From NCBI RefSeq assembly GCF_011761565.1, contig NZ_JAASRM010000001.1:806139-870138 (forward strand): a DNA stretch of 64,000 nucleotides. The letters run 5' to 3'. The stretch's first letter is position 1; every line of letters starts with the position of its first letter. Shown one piece after another: positions 17,714 to 27,436 of this stretch. The position numbers were made by a program, and so were the translations under genes. The notes below the pieces were generated by a model, which had not been told where the DNA came from, did not search any database, and saw nothing but the letters and a program-made list of their open reading frames with translations. This DNA is from Rhizomicrobium palustre (GTDB lineage Bacteria > Pseudomonadota > Alphaproteobacteria > Micropepsales > Micropepsaceae).

Positions 17714-18784
17714 TTACTCTTCGAATTTCAGGTTTTTCGAGAAAAACGGCAGAACATGGTTCTGCATCCGGTCAGCCACGTTGGAGACGTGATCGCCGCT
17801 GTAAATTTCGAAGCTGTTGGCAATGCCATAGCTATCGAGGATGCGGTGATATTCCTCCGCATCGGTCTTAAGCCCGTCCTGATCGCCAACATCGATCGCC
17901 ATGGCTTTGTACTTGCGCAAGTTCGCGGCGTTCTGATCGATCAAGGCGAGCGGAGAATTGGCCGCCATGCGCGCCAGAACCGAAGGCACAGGCACGCCAT
18001 CCTTGGTGGGGAGATCGAGATAGAAGGGCGGGTCTTTTGGATTGGGCGCCCAAGCGGCAGCCGTCGCGAAAGAGGCCTGGGTCATGAAATCGAGACCCTC
18101 GGTTTTGCCCGCAGCCTTAGCTGCTTCGAGCTTCTTGGCCATTTCCGTCGGAGGGGCCGCGCGCATGGAAAGGCAGCACGGGCTCATCGCATAAAAGGCC
18201 GCATAAAGATCGGGATGGCGCATGGCAATTCGGAGGGTGCCATAGCCACCCATCGAATGGCCCGCAATGCCGCGGCTTTCGCGTTTGGCAATGGTGCGAT
18301 AATGGCCGTCGATATAGCTGACCAGATCTTTGGTCATAAAGTCTTCCCAGAAGCCGGTGGTGACCGATTGGGAATACATCGAACCATTATGCACGGTATG
18401 CGCACTGGCGATGACGATAATCATCTCATGAGTGCCGGTAGCGAATGCCCCTTCAATGGTTTGCGGGGTCTTGATTTCGCCCGTCCAGCGTTCCGCGGTC
18501 AGGGTATAGCCATGCAAGGCGTAAAGCACAGGATAGTGCTTGTTCGGATTCTTGGCATAGCTCGGCGGCAGATAGACGATGACATCGCGGTCAGGTGAAT
18601 TGCCTTCGAGATTTCCTTCCAGCGACACCCCATGCACCTTGATGCGCTCGACGGTAACCGGCGCAGCCCCTGGCACTGGCGGAGGCACCACCAGCGGCGG
18701 CTTTTGCGCCGGTTGTGCCAGGCTCTGCGGGGCCAATCCGGCGCCGAGCACAAAGCTCAGCGCCGCAATGGTTAGAAAACGCAT
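17714..18784 (-). CDS. Secreted CE1/esterase-D-type alpha/beta-hydrolase
   Basis: 356-residue secreted esterase. It has a Sec signal peptide (about residues 1-23, ending SLAQ), a Pro-rich linker, then an alpha/beta-hydrolase of the esterase D/feruloyl-acetylxylan esterase type. The oxyanion-side YALHGY (88-93), nucleophile Ser177 in GHSMGG and the late Asp (VGDQDGL) and His (GDHVSN) complete the triad. A Shine-Dalgarno AAAGGA lies eight bases before ATG 18784. Sitting 17 bases behind the GH51 arabinofuranosidase gene and near a GH3 xylosidase, it probably de-esterifies decorated xylan or arabinoxylan fragments (feruloyl or acetyl groups). Exact acyl group unknown. Confidence 0.85.
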   Translation of the reverse strand: MRFLTIAALSFVLGAGLAPQSLAQPAQKPPLVVPPPVPGAAPVTVERIKVHGVSLEGNLEGNSPDRDVIVYLPPSYAKNPNKHYPVLYALHGYTLTAERWTGEIKTPQTIEGAFATGTHEMIIVIASAHTVHNGSMYSQSVTTGFWEDFMTKDLVSYIDGHYRTIAKRESRGIAGHSMGGYGTLRIAMRHPDLYAAFYAMSPCCLSMRAAPPTEMAKKLEAAKAAGKTEGLDFMTQASFATAAAWAPNPKDPPFYLDLPTKDGVPVPSVLARMAANSPLALIDQNAANLRKYKAMAIDVGDQDGLKTDAEEYHRILDSYGIANSFEIYSGDHVSNVADRMQNHVLPFFSKNLKFEE

Positions 18785-18801
18785 GAATCAAATCCTTTCG
18801 C

Positions 18802-20877
18802 TTAGCCGACCAGCGGGAAATGATAGAGCGCGAGGGCCAAAGGCGCGATATCGAAGCGCTTCTTGGTGGCATCGAAGCTGTCTTCAACGATCGTAACTTC
18901 CGGCGCCTTGCCGACCTTGTTCGCGGCCGTGAGGCTTTTGCCGACGAGGCGATAGACGCGGCCCTGTGCGGCGGACTTCACATTCTCCAGCGCCAGATCG
19001 AGCTTCTGGCTCTGCTCCGTGGCGTTGACCACGGCAACGACCAGAGTCTTGCGATCCGCGGTGAGCGCAGCCGAGACATCCAGCGGCCAGGTGGCGGAGC
19101 CGGTATTGACCTTGGGCTGATCGCCGCCAGCGGGATATTTCGGCGGAGGAACCGGTGAGTTACCCGACACAGCCACCGGAATCTTGCCGTAATGCTTGAT
19201 GTAGAGCTGGAAGACGCGGCCCGAGCCCGAAATGACGGAGTCGGTACGGTTATAATCCAGCCAGGACATGCCCATGGTGTAAGCCGCCATATCGATATAA
19301 TCCGAGCGGCGGAAGAATTCATGGAAGGTGCGCGCGATAGCGAGGCAGCCTTTGTAGTCCTGGCCGAAGTGATAGGCCCACTCATCGAAGAAGACCTTGA
19401 CCTTGCCTTCATTCAGCTTGGGGAAACGCTTTTTATATTCGTCCCAGCAATCGCCCATCGTGGCAACGCGATTGGCGGGTGCCTGCGCCCATTCCACCAG
19501 GCTCTGAGTGATGTCTTCATTCTTGCCGGTGGTGAAATTGAAATGCTTGTTTTCCGGCGGATACGCATGGGTGGCGAGCGCATCGAACTTGCCCCAGCTT
19601 TTCGCCAGCATGCCGCCAGCCCAATCGCGCTCGGAGCCATATTCGACCAGGCGGCTGCCGGAATCGATCATCATGCCTTGGCCCGTCGTCATTTCATCGA
19701 TGAAGCCGCCCGGCACCACGATGTAAATGGTGGGATCGACCTTACGCATCGCATCGGCGAAAAGGTTGTGCTTGATGGTGTAGTGTTCCAGCGACATATG
19801 GCCGAGCTGCCAATGGCCATACATCTCGTTGCCGACATTCCAGTAATGCACCTTGTACGGCGCGGCATGGCCGTTAGCGGCTCGCTTGGCACCCCATTCG
19901 GTGGTGGCGGCACCGTTGACATATTCCACCAGCTCGGCGCCGGAGCGTGGCTCACCAAAGCCGGTATTGATGCACCAATAAGGTTCGACACCCAGAATGT
20001 CCTGGCACATCTGGATCAGCTCATCGACACCGACATCGTTGGGCTGAGCAAAGTTCCACTGCGGATCAATGACCGGCGGGCGCTTATCGGGATCGCCGAT
20101 AGTATCCTTCCAGTCATAGCCGGAGATGAAGTTGCCGCCAGGCATGCGGATGATCTTGCAATCGAGCTCTTTCATCAGCGCCATGGTGTCAGCACGGAAG
20201 CCTTTGATATTATCGGCTGGCATCAGCGAGACAGCACCAACCTTGAAGGTGCCCGAGCCTTTGCCGGTAATTTCAAGACGGCCTTGGGTGGTCGCGGCTT
20301 TGACCGTGAATTTTAGCGGGACTTTGGTCCATTCCTTGCCCGCGGTCAGCGGGATGGTTTCCTTGCCGCCCTTCCAGCTTAAGGTCGCCGAGAGTTCCAC
20401 CCCCGGATCCGCCGCTATCACCACGCGACCGACATATCCCTTTTTGGCGAGCGCCAGACCAGCCTGCGCAATACCGCGCGGCGACGTTCCGGCCAAATGC
20501 ACGACCGGGCTATGGGCGCCAACATAAGGCGCGGTGGTGTCCATCGTCACATCAGCATCAGGACCGACCGGCACCCACTTATTGGCCGGCGGCATACGCA
20601 TGGCGCGGCCTTCTGGCTTGGGCTGCGGCTTGGAGTCGACAGGGGCGAAGAATTTGCGATCGTCGAGCACCTCACTCCAGAAGCTGTAATTAATGAGGTT
20701 GCCGATATGCTCGATGAAGCCGCCATACATGTAATCGGCGATCGGATGGCCAGTCTTGGCCGTATCGATGATAGCCGAAAGCACCGGGGCATCGGCTGCC
20801 CGCAACGGCATCGCCGAGATGAGACCAAGTGCAAGTCCGCTCTCCAGCGCATGGCGCCGGGAAATTTTTGTATTCAC
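18802..20877 (-). CDS. GH51 alpha-L-arabinofuranosidase
   Basis: About 691 residues. A twin-arginine leader (ISRRHALESGLALGLIS) exports the folded enzyme, followed by a beta-sandwich module (about 110-225) and the GH51 barrel. The acid/base Glu is in WNVGNEMYG (about 351) and the nucleophile Glu in FFDEWAYH (about 499). It removes arabinofuranose side chains from arabinoxylan or arabinan. A frame start GTG exists at 20883, but GGGAGGA abuts it; the next GTG at 20877 is seven bases from the GGAGG and is preferred. It is flanked by the esterase downstream and the GH3 enzyme upstream, all on the minus strand. Confidence 0.9.
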   Translation of the reverse strand: MNTKISRRHALESGLALGLISAMPLRAADAPVLSAIIDTAKTGHPIADYMYGGFIEHIGNLINYSFWSEVLDDRKFFAPVDSKPQPKPEGRAMRMPPANKWVPVGPDADVTMDTTAPYVGAHSPVVHLAGTSPRGIAQAGLALAKKGYVGRVVIAADPGVELSATLSWKGGKETIPLTAGKEWTKVPLKFTVKAATTQGRLEITGKGSGTFKVGAVSLMPADNIKGFRADTMALMKELDCKIIRMPGGNFISGYDWKDTIGDPDKRPPVIDPQWNFAQPNDVGVDELIQMCQDILGVEPYWCINTGFGEPRSGAELVEYVNGAATTEWGAKRAANGHAAPYKVHYWNVGNEMYGHWQLGHMSLEHYTIKHNLFADAMRKVDPTIYIVVPGGFIDEMTTGQGMMIDSGSRLVEYGSERDWAGGMLAKSWGKFDALATHAYPPENKHFNFTTGKNEDITQSLVEWAQAPANRVATMGDCWDEYKKRFPKLNEGKVKVFFDEWAYHFGQDYKGCLAIARTFHEFFRRSDYIDMAAYTMGMSWLDYNRTDSVISGSGRVFQLYIKHYGKIPVAVSGNSPVPPPKYPAGGDQPKVNTGSATWPLDVSAALTADRKTLVVAVVNATEQSQKLDLALENVKSAAQGRVYRLVGKSLTAANKVGKAPEVTIVEDSFDATKKRFDIAPLALALYHFPLVG

Positions 20878-20967
20878 TGTCACTCCTCCCTGTTGAACGG
20901 CAAGCCAACCCCGGCTGTGCCGCCTCGCTGCAAAGTCCTCTTGGTGGGCCCTGTCAGCGAATCCTTT

Positions 20968-23640
20968 TTAGTCTGGTATCTTCACCGCCGTAGTCGCCGT
21001 GAAGGCCCCAGATTGATGTGGAATGCCGGCTGCGGGCTGCGCCGAGCCGACATCGATTTTGTATTGCCCAGGTACGATCTGGCGCACGCCATCGGCGGTA
21101 ACAAAGGACAGATCGCGCGGGTTCAGCTTGAACTGCACTGTCTTGTGTTCGCCGGGCTTGAGGCTGACACGGCTAAAGCCGCGCAAGGCAAGGCGTGGCG
21201 CCCCTTCGAATGCCGGCGGGGTGAGATAAAGCTCAGCCACCTCATCGCCCTCGCGCGCGCCGGTATTGCTGACATCCGTTGTAACCGTGAGGCCTTTTTC
21301 GGGAGAGCCCTCAATGGCGAGCGGCGCATAAGCAAAGCTCGTATAGCTGAGACCATAGCCGAAGCTATAGACCGGCGTACCGGTAAAATAGCGATAGGTG
21401 CGGCCCTTCATGGAGTAATCCTCAAAGGGCGGGAGATCTCTCACCGAGGCATAAAAGGTGAGCGGCAAACGCCCGGCGGGATTGGTTTTACCGGAAAGCA
21501 CATTGGCGACCGCCTCGCCACCTTTCTCACCCGAATACCAAGCCTCGACAATCGCGGCGGCATTGTCCTTCGCCCATGAGAGCGCGATCGGGCTGCCGTT
21601 CATGGCGACGACAATGACCTTCTTGCCGGTCGCCTTGGCCTTTTCGAGCAACGCGCGCTGATCGGCAGGGATATCGAGTGAGGTCTTATCGCCGCCCGAG
21701 AAGCCTTCGATCTGCACCGGCATCTCCTCGCCTTCGAGGCTGGAGGTAAGGCCTACCACCGCCACGATCACATCGGCGCCTGCGGCCGCTTTCGCCAACT
21801 CTGCATCGGCGTTTTCGCTGACGCGCTGCCAGAGCATATCGATGCTGGAAAGGCCATGCGCCTCGGTCATCACCTCAATGGGGTATTTCTTGCCCTTCTC
21901 CAAAGTGACATTGACGAAAGTCGGCAAGCCGCCCCAAACGGGCTTGTCAAGCTTGACGAGTTCCTTGCCCTCGAGCTTCAGCGATCCCATGAAGCCGGTG
22001 AGCGCCATACGATAGGTGCCACTTTCCGGTGGAACCAGGAAGCCGGTCCACACCACGCGATGATGCTGGGCAACTTTTCCGAGCGCATTGCCGCGCGCCG
22101 CAATGTTGGGCTCGATCCGCGAAACCGAAGGCTTTTTGGCGAAACTCATCGCGGCCATCTGCTTCATCATCTCGGGATAAGGAAGATCGCCCGCCGGTGG
22201 CTTGCTGGTCGCATCATAATACTGCGCCAGAAGACCGGGCTTGCCATCGGGCGTTTGCAGCGCGGATTCCGGCACGGAATCGCCATCGGTATAAGACGGC
22301 GTGAACGGCACATGAGTTATGGACGCACCCGGCAGCGCCTGACGTAAGCCCGAAAGCACCGAAACAGGTGTGCCTGTTTGCTGCGCCGAGTAATTGCCGC
22401 GCAAGACACGGGTGGAATCAGCAAGCGGCCCCACCACCGCGATCTTCACATCAGATTTGAGCGGTAGAATGCCGTCATTCTTCAGGAGCACCAGGCTTTT
22501 TTCCGCGGCGGTCAACGCGAGCGCGGTATGCTCCGGCGTGATCAGCGGAATGCGGGCGGGACGCTCATTGGGACGTTCAAGCCCTTTCAAATCGCCGTTA
22601 CGGAAGCGGGCCGCAAAGAGGCGCACCAAGGCCTGATCGATATCGGCCTGTGAAATATACCCCTTTGCCAAAGCCTCTTTATAGCGTGCGGCAACTGCAG
22701 GACCGCCACCCGAAAGGGTATCGTTATTACATTCGTTATCGACGCCCGCTTTCAACCCTGCCGCCACGGCAGCAGCTTGATCGGGTGCGTATTTGTGGTT
22801 GGCCGCGATGTCCTTCACCGCATCGCAATCGGACACGACATAGCCTTTGAAGCCCCAAGCGTCGCGCAGCTTATCTTTCATAAGAAGATCACTGGCGCAG
22901 GCGGGCTGACCATCGACGCGGTTATAGGCACACATGATCGAGCCGGCTTTGCCTTCCACAATCGCAGCGCGGAAGGCCGGCAGATAGGTGTCTTCCAGAT
23001 CATGCGGGGAGACAAAGACATTGGCGTGATGGCGAGTCGATTCCGGCCCGGAATGCACCGCGAAATGCTTCGGCGTGGCGATGATGTCCGGGAAATCGGG
23101 ATTTGGCCCTTGCATGCCTTGCACAAAAGCGACGCCCATGCGCGCCGTCAGAAACGGATCCTCGCCATAGGTCTCCTGGCCACGGCCCCAGCGCGGATCG
23201 CGATAGAGATTGATATTGGGCGACCAGGTATCGAGGCCGGTTCCGATGGTGCCAAGGCGACCGGTTTGGCGCGCTAAGGCATGAAGGCCCCGATTTTCCT
23301 CGCTGACGACGGCGGCAACTTTATGCACCAGCGCATCATCGAAAGTGGCGGCAAGCCCAATAGGCTCGGGGAAATTCGTGGCAGGCAGGGCGCCGATGGC
23401 GCCATGTAGGGATTCCGTCCACCAATTATAGGCGGGGATGTTCAGCCGCGGGATGGCGGGCGCGACATTGACAAGCTGGCCGACCTTCTCATCCAGCGTG
23501 AGCTGGGAAACGATCTTTGCCGCCTTCTCTTCCGATTGTGCGACGGGGGATTCGGCGAACGCCTGGCCTGCAAAATACGCAGTCAAAACAACCGTCAACG
23601 CGGATGTCACCAGGGCGGATCGTTGGACTGGCTTCCTCAT
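20968..23640 (-). CDS. GH3 beta-xylosidase/beta-glucosidase-type enzyme with PA14-like insert
   Basis: About 890 residues with a signal peptide ending near QAFA. The GH3 N-terminal barrel shows YNWWTESLHG (xylosidase-type), RDPRWGRGQETYGEDP, KHFAVHSG and the nucleophile Asp in VVSDCDAV (near 273). The alpha/beta sandwich follows, interrupted by a PA14-like module (HHRVVWTGFLVPPESGTYRMAL region), and a FnIII-like domain closes the protein. This architecture is typical of exported xylosidase/arabinosidase enzymes. ATG 23640 is preferred over 23646 because AAGAG lies seven bases upstream. A XylR-box-like operator precedes it. It likely finishes xylo-oligosaccharides taken up or released by the neighbouring genes. 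Confidence 0.9.
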   Translation of the reverse strand: MRKPVQRSALVTSALTVVLTAYFAGQAFAESPVAQSEEKAAKIVSQLTLDEKVGQLVNVAPAIPRLNIPAYNWWTESLHGAIGALPATNFPEPIGLAATFDDALVHKVAAVVSEENRGLHALARQTGRLGTIGTGLDTWSPNINLYRDPRWGRGQETYGEDPFLTARMGVAFVQGMQGPNPDFPDIIATPKHFAVHSGPESTRHHANVFVSPHDLEDTYLPAFRAAIVEGKAGSIMCAYNRVDGQPACASDLLMKDKLRDAWGFKGYVVSDCDAVKDIAANHKYAPDQAAAVAAGLKAGVDNECNNDTLSGGGPAVAARYKEALAKGYISQADIDQALVRLFAARFRNGDLKGLERPNERPARIPLITPEHTALALTAAEKSLVLLKNDGILPLKSDVKIAVVGPLADSTRVLRGNYSAQQTGTPVSVLSGLRQALPGASITHVPFTPSYTDGDSVPESALQTPDGKPGLLAQYYDATSKPPAGDLPYPEMMKQMAAMSFAKKPSVSRIEPNIAARGNALGKVAQHHRVVWTGFLVPPESGTYRMALTGFMGSLKLEGKELVKLDKPVWGGLPTFVNVTLEKGKKYPIEVMTEAHGLSSIDMLWQRVSENADAELAKAAAGADVIVAVVGLTSSLEGEEMPVQIEGFSGGDKTSLDIPADQRALLEKAKATGKKVIVVAMNGSPIALSWAKDNAAAIVEAWYSGEKGGEAVANVLSGKTNPAGRLPLTFYASVRDLPPFEDYSMKGRTYRYFTGTPVYSFGYGLSYTSFAYAPLAIEGSPEKGLTVTTDVSNTGAREGDEVAELYLTPPAFEGAPRLALRGFSRVSLKPGEHKTVQFKLNPRDLSFVTADGVRQIVPGQYKIDVGSAQPAAGIPHQSGAFTATTAVKIPD

Positions 23641-23686
23641 TTCCATCTCTTCTTTTTATGCAATGCCGGGCGGAAATTTTGTCAGA

Positions 23687-23700
23687 CGATAACGCTACCA
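23687..23700 (-). promoter_or_regulatory. XylR-box-like operator upstream of the GH3 gene
   Basis: On the minus strand the 14 bases read TGGTAGCGTTATCG, which agrees at 11 of 14 positions with the XylR box reported in Xanthomonas xylan genes (TGGTAGCGCTAACA, from memory). It lies about 50 bases before the GH3 start codon. No LacI-family regulator gene is in the window. Confidence 0.45.
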
Positions 23701-23756
23701 TGCGCAAAGGAAAACTCCCTTGCGATGCGGTTTCACCTAGTTGTGAGATAAAAAAA

Positions 23757-23781
23757 GGGCCGCCGGGATGAGCGGCGGCCC
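23757..23781 (-). terminator. Rho-independent terminator of the TonB receptor gene
   Basis: An 8-bp GC-only stem (GGGCCGCC/GGCGGCCC) with a 9-base loop is followed on the minus strand by seven T residues. It lies 18 bases past the receptor stop and separates it from the GH3 gene. Confidence 0.88.
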
Positions 23782-23798
23782 GAAAGGGAGGGGGAGGG

Positions 23799-26735
23799 TT
23801 ACAGCTTGTAGTGCAGGCCGAGCGTGAAGCTACGACCGGTCGACACCACGTCGAGAACTTGATCAGCGAAGCGGCCACGCGTTGAGTAGCCGACATCCAT
23901 GATGTTGTTCGCCTCAAAGTACAGGTTCAGATTTTCGGTGAGGTCGTAGCTCGTGTTGGCGTCGAGAGTCCACACGCCGTTGACGAACACCGGTTCCGAA
24001 CCGAACTGCGTGCCAGAGCTCTGGCCCTGACCGAAGTTGTTGAGGTAGCTGTCACGCCAGTTAGCGGCGAAGCGGATCTGGAAGCCATCCTTGTCATAGA
24101 AGGCAACAAAGTTCGCCGAGTCCGCCAGACCGGTGATGGCAAAGGCGCCGGTGGTCAGGTTGTTCGGGTTATACGGCTTGTCGGACTGCACGATCGTGCC
24201 GTTCATCTGATAGCCAAAGCCCGAGTCGCCGAACATATGCTGCCACGCCACTTCCAAGCCGTAGACATTGGCTTTCGGTCCGTTGACAGGTTGCGTCAGG
24301 GTGAACACGGCATAGGTTCCCGTGTTCGGATCGATCACGCTGGCCCGGCCTTCCTTGCCGTCCGTGATGTAGGTGGACGTGCCGGTGACCACATAGTTGG
24401 AGATGCTCTTCAGGTAGGTGCTAGCCGCCAAGTAGGAATTCGGCGCATAGAACCATTCAGCCCCGAAGTCGAGGTTGTCGGAGACGAAGGGCAATTCACC
24501 CGGGTTGCCGCCGCTAACGCCGAGCGAACCCTTACGACCGCCCCAACCGCTCTTGTTCGGCTTCAGATCGCCGAGGTTCGGACGTGTCAGAGTACGCGAC
24601 GCGTCGAAGCGCAGCTGGAAGTCGTCGGTGGCTTGCAGGACCAAATCCACGTTCGGCAGAAGATATTGGTAGGAACTCTTCTCCGACATATTTGTGGAGG
24701 GGCCAAATGTGGTGTCATACGCTGTCGCATCACCCACGGTGATATTCAACCCAGTCAGAGGCCTGTCGATGCCCCGTGTATCAACCTGGGTGTATTCGTA
24801 ACGAACACCCACATTGACCTTGAGCGGCATGCCGGCGAACTTGGTCTCCGTCGCCACGCTCGCGAACAAGGCAGAGGTATCTTCGAAGATCACCTGATGG
24901 CTGCCCGCGGAGAAGGTGTTGATGCCCGCAGGAGTTATGCCTTCATACGGCGCGCTTTTACCGGTGCCGTTGAAGCCAGGCGTAGTGGTCGGCAAGCTGT
25001 TGAGGTATGACCATACATCGGCCGCATTGACCTTAAGCAGATAGGGAATTGCGTTGGACGCATCCCAACCTGGCATGGTCGGCAGATTGACTTTGCCTTG
25101 GAAAAGGCTCGAGGGCAGATGAACGCCGGTGGGGTTGTTGGAATCCGGACCATAGCCCGACCACCACTGCCAGCGGCTCGATTCCCACGGACCCCAGTAG
25201 TCCATGTGGTAATGGTCAGCGACGTAGTTGCCGCCGAATTTCAACGTCAGACCTTCCTCTTTCCAATCGCCTTCGAGCTTGAGCTGATTGACGAAGTTAC
25301 GATTGCGTTGGGCCGATGTGGTCGTCACATGCGAGCCCATGATCGAGGTGTCCGCAAAGCGGGACGCGTCGCCATTCGGACCGTAGTTCCGATAATAGGG
25401 TAGCGTCTTGCCGCCGGGCTGGACCACTTCGAAGGTCGTGCCATTGGTGCCGTTTGGCGACGAGGGACCATAGCCGTAGTCAGTGCTATAGCCACCCCAA
25501 TGATCATTGCCGGGGTTAAGCGAAGACTGCGCCTGGTCGAAATCCAGCGTCACTGAGAATTTATTGTTGACGTTGTATTTGACGTTGAGGCCGACGTCAT
25601 AGGTCTGCTGGATACCCATGCTGACGTTGGTATCAAAATCGGTCGGCGCGTAACGCTGGAAGCTGACGATCGTCCCGTTGGACGACGTCTTGATGTTGCG
25701 CATGTCGTCGCTGTTGTTCCAGATGGCGAAGGCATACTGGTTCTGGTAAACGAAATCTCGCGAGTAGTTGCCATCCAACGTGACCAGCAACTTTTCCGTC
25801 GGCTGGAATTGGACCGAGACGCGGGCGTTCTTGCGCTCTTCCTGAACCTGATTGTAGTCGTAGCTTAAATCCTGGGTGAACCAGGTGTTCTTGTTAATCG
25901 GTACCGCGTTGATATCGTATTTGGGATTGGGCGTTACACCGTCCTTAAGAAACTTATCGGCCGAAATCGCCGAGCAATCGGGCCCGGTATACCCGGAGAG
26001 CTGACACGGCCTCAGGGTTTTGTGGCCAATCCAGCCCCAGTTCGAAACCATGAATTGCGTGGTGGAAAGCTTGGTATAGGCACCCGCAACCAACAGCCCG
26101 ACCTTGCCGCCAAAGAAGGTGTCGCTGAACAGGAAGTTGCCGTTTGGCTGGAAGCGGCCGTCATTCGGCTGATACTTGGTGGAGACCGATGCGGCCAGCG
26201 TCAGACCATTCTTATCAAAAGGATTGGGGTATTTGACGTTGATCGTCGCGCCGATGGCGCCAGCCGACAGGGTGGCGTCCGGAGACTTATAGACCTCAAG
26301 GGCCGACACCATGTCGGCAGAGAGACCCGAGAAGTCGAAGGCGCGGCCGCCGGTCGCCGACGGAATGCGGCGGCCGTTGAACAGCGTTTCGTTGAACGAC
26401 GGGCCCATGCCGCGAACCGTGACTTCGGTCGCTTCACCGGTGGTCGTCGCACCCATGTTCGGGGCCCCAGCCCGGGTAACCGTCACGCCCGGAATACGCA
26501 TCAGAGCGGCGGCGAGGTTCGAATCCGGGAACTTGCCGATGTCTTCCATGGAAATCGCATCAACGACACCCATCGATTCGCGTTTGATGTCCAAGCTGCG
26601 CTGCAGAGACCCGCGAATACCGGTGACGATGACCGTTTCCATCGCCTGATCGGATTGTGCTTGGGCTGCGGTGCATGTGATGGCCGCCGCGCATGCGCCG
26701 CCCAACAAGATGGCCCGCTTTGAAAAATATGCCAT
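23799..26735 (-). CDS. TonB-dependent outer-membrane receptor (Xanthomonas/Caulobacter type)
   Basis: 978-residue outer-membrane transporter that imports oligosaccharides with TonB/ExbBD energy. A signal peptide (to about AAQAQ) is followed by the TonB-box region METVIVTGIRGSLQRSLDIKR, the plug domain (DAISMEDIGKFPDSNLAAALMRIPGV and TEVTVRGMGPSFNETLFNGR), then a 22-strand-type barrel ending in the terminal aromatic FTLGLHYKL. GGGAGGA stands five bases before ATG 26735. It has its own terminator and probably its own promoter in the 700-base gap upstream. With GH3, GH51 and esterase genes next door, xylan or arabinoxylan fragments are the likely cargo. Confidence 0.92.
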   Translation of the reverse strand: MAYFSKRAILLGGACAAAITCTAAQAQSDQAMETVIVTGIRGSLQRSLDIKRESMGVVDAISMEDIGKFPDSNLAAALMRIPGVTVTRAGAPNMGATTTGEATEVTVRGMGPSFNETLFNGRRIPSATGGRAFDFSGLSADMVSALEVYKSPDATLSAGAIGATINVKYPNPFDKNGLTLAASVSTKYQPNDGRFQPNGNFLFSDTFFGGKVGLLVAGAYTKLSTTQFMVSNWGWIGHKTLRPCQLSGYTGPDCSAISADKFLKDGVTPNPKYDINAVPINKNTWFTQDLSYDYNQVQEERKNARVSVQFQPTEKLLVTLDGNYSRDFVYQNQYAFAIWNNSDDMRNIKTSSNGTIVSFQRYAPTDFDTNVSMGIQQTYDVGLNVKYNVNNKFSVTLDFDQAQSSLNPGNDHWGGYSTDYGYGPSSPNGTNGTTFEVVQPGGKTLPYYRNYGPNGDASRFADTSIMGSHVTTTSAQRNRNFVNQLKLEGDWKEEGLTLKFGGNYVADHYHMDYWGPWESSRWQWWSGYGPDSNNPTGVHLPSSLFQGKVNLPTMPGWDASNAIPYLLKVNAADVWSYLNSLPTTTPGFNGTGKSAPYEGITPAGINTFSAGSHQVIFEDTSALFASVATETKFAGMPLKVNVGVRYEYTQVDTRGIDRPLTGLNITVGDATAYDTTFGPSTNMSEKSSYQYLLPNVDLVLQATDDFQLRFDASRTLTRPNLGDLKPNKSGWGGRKGSLGVSGGNPGELPFVSDNLDFGAEWFYAPNSYLAASTYLKSISNYVVTGTSTYITDGKEGRASVIDPNTGTYAVFTLTQPVNGPKANVYGLEVAWQHMFGDSGFGYQMNGTIVQSDKPYNPNNLTTGAFAITGLADSANFVAFYDKDGFQIRFAANWRDSYLNNFGQGQSSGTQFGSEPVFVNGVWTLDANTSYDLTENLNLYFEANNIMDVGYSTRGRFADQVLDVVSTGRSFTLGLHYKL

Positions 26736-26902
26736 TAAAGTCCTCCCTGTTACTGTGCCTTTTGTCCGGCACGCTTGTTCGGATTACGTACTGACGGCGC
26801 TGTTCTTTCTCGCGCTTACCTCCCAACCAGCCGGGTCATGACTGATCCAGACGCCAGCATTTCGCATCAGAAGTTGAAGAGGGCGGCGGGTTCGAAACGA
26901 CA

Positions 26903-26914
26903 TGAACCGGTTGC
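26903..26914. promoter_or_regulatory. LacI-type operator core upstream of TonB receptor
   Basis: TGAACCGGTTGC contains the palindromic AACCGGTT centre common in LacI/GalR operators. It lies about 170 bases before the receptor start. Two similar cores precede the other TonB receptor at the window end. Confidence 0.4.
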
Positions 26915-26949
26915 GGTCACGTCAGGGCCCCCGCAGCCCCGCACCCCAA

Positions 26950-26965
26950 ATGTGAACGTTATCAG
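26950..26965 (-). promoter_or_regulatory. GATAACG-type operator candidate
   Basis: On the minus strand the site reads CTGATAACGTTCACAT. It shares 12 of 16 positions with the plus-strand reading of the operator before the GH3 gene (ACGATAACGCTACCAT), so one regulator may control both the receptor and the GH3 gene. Confidence 0.35.
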
Positions 26966-27436
26966 TAATGCCATAGTTGACTGACAAATGCCCGCCTCCG
27001 TTACGCCACAAATGCCAATTGTGGTGTGATGTTGGCATAAAAGTCACAATTACGTTATGGGTATTATTGAGTGATTTACAAGGATATAGAGCATAACATA
27101 TTGATTTGGCTTGCATCACATTCTTACGTATGGAGTTTGACAGTATTTTCTCTCCCAGAATTGATGCCTCACATCTGCCTGATTTCAGAAGTCAAAACTC
27201 GGACAATTAATTAGAAGAATTACAAAGTGCATGTTGTGCCAGGGGCGTGCGTTAAAGCTCTCTCAAGGCGGTTCATCCGCCTGTGCGACTTGCTCAAGCC
27301 GCATCCATAACCCCTGAAAGAGGGCCCCATAGCCCCACGCAGGTGTGACAGGGAGCGCATGAAATCCATCGCGCTCTTGCGTATAAACGAGGCGCGCTCT
27401 CGCCAAGAAAGGGCGCGATCATCGGGGAGATTCATC

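Larger units (their letters stand above)
26736..27436. other. Long divergent intergenic region between TonB receptor and acetylesterase
   Basis: About 700 bases without a credible gene. Its right half (about 26990-27240) is AT-rich, unlike the rest of the window, and probably contains the divergent promoters. Candidate operators are a LacI-type AACCGGTT core at 26903-26914 and a GATAACG-type site at 26950-26965 that resembles the box before the GH3 gene. No RNA gene was recognised. Confidence 0.5.
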
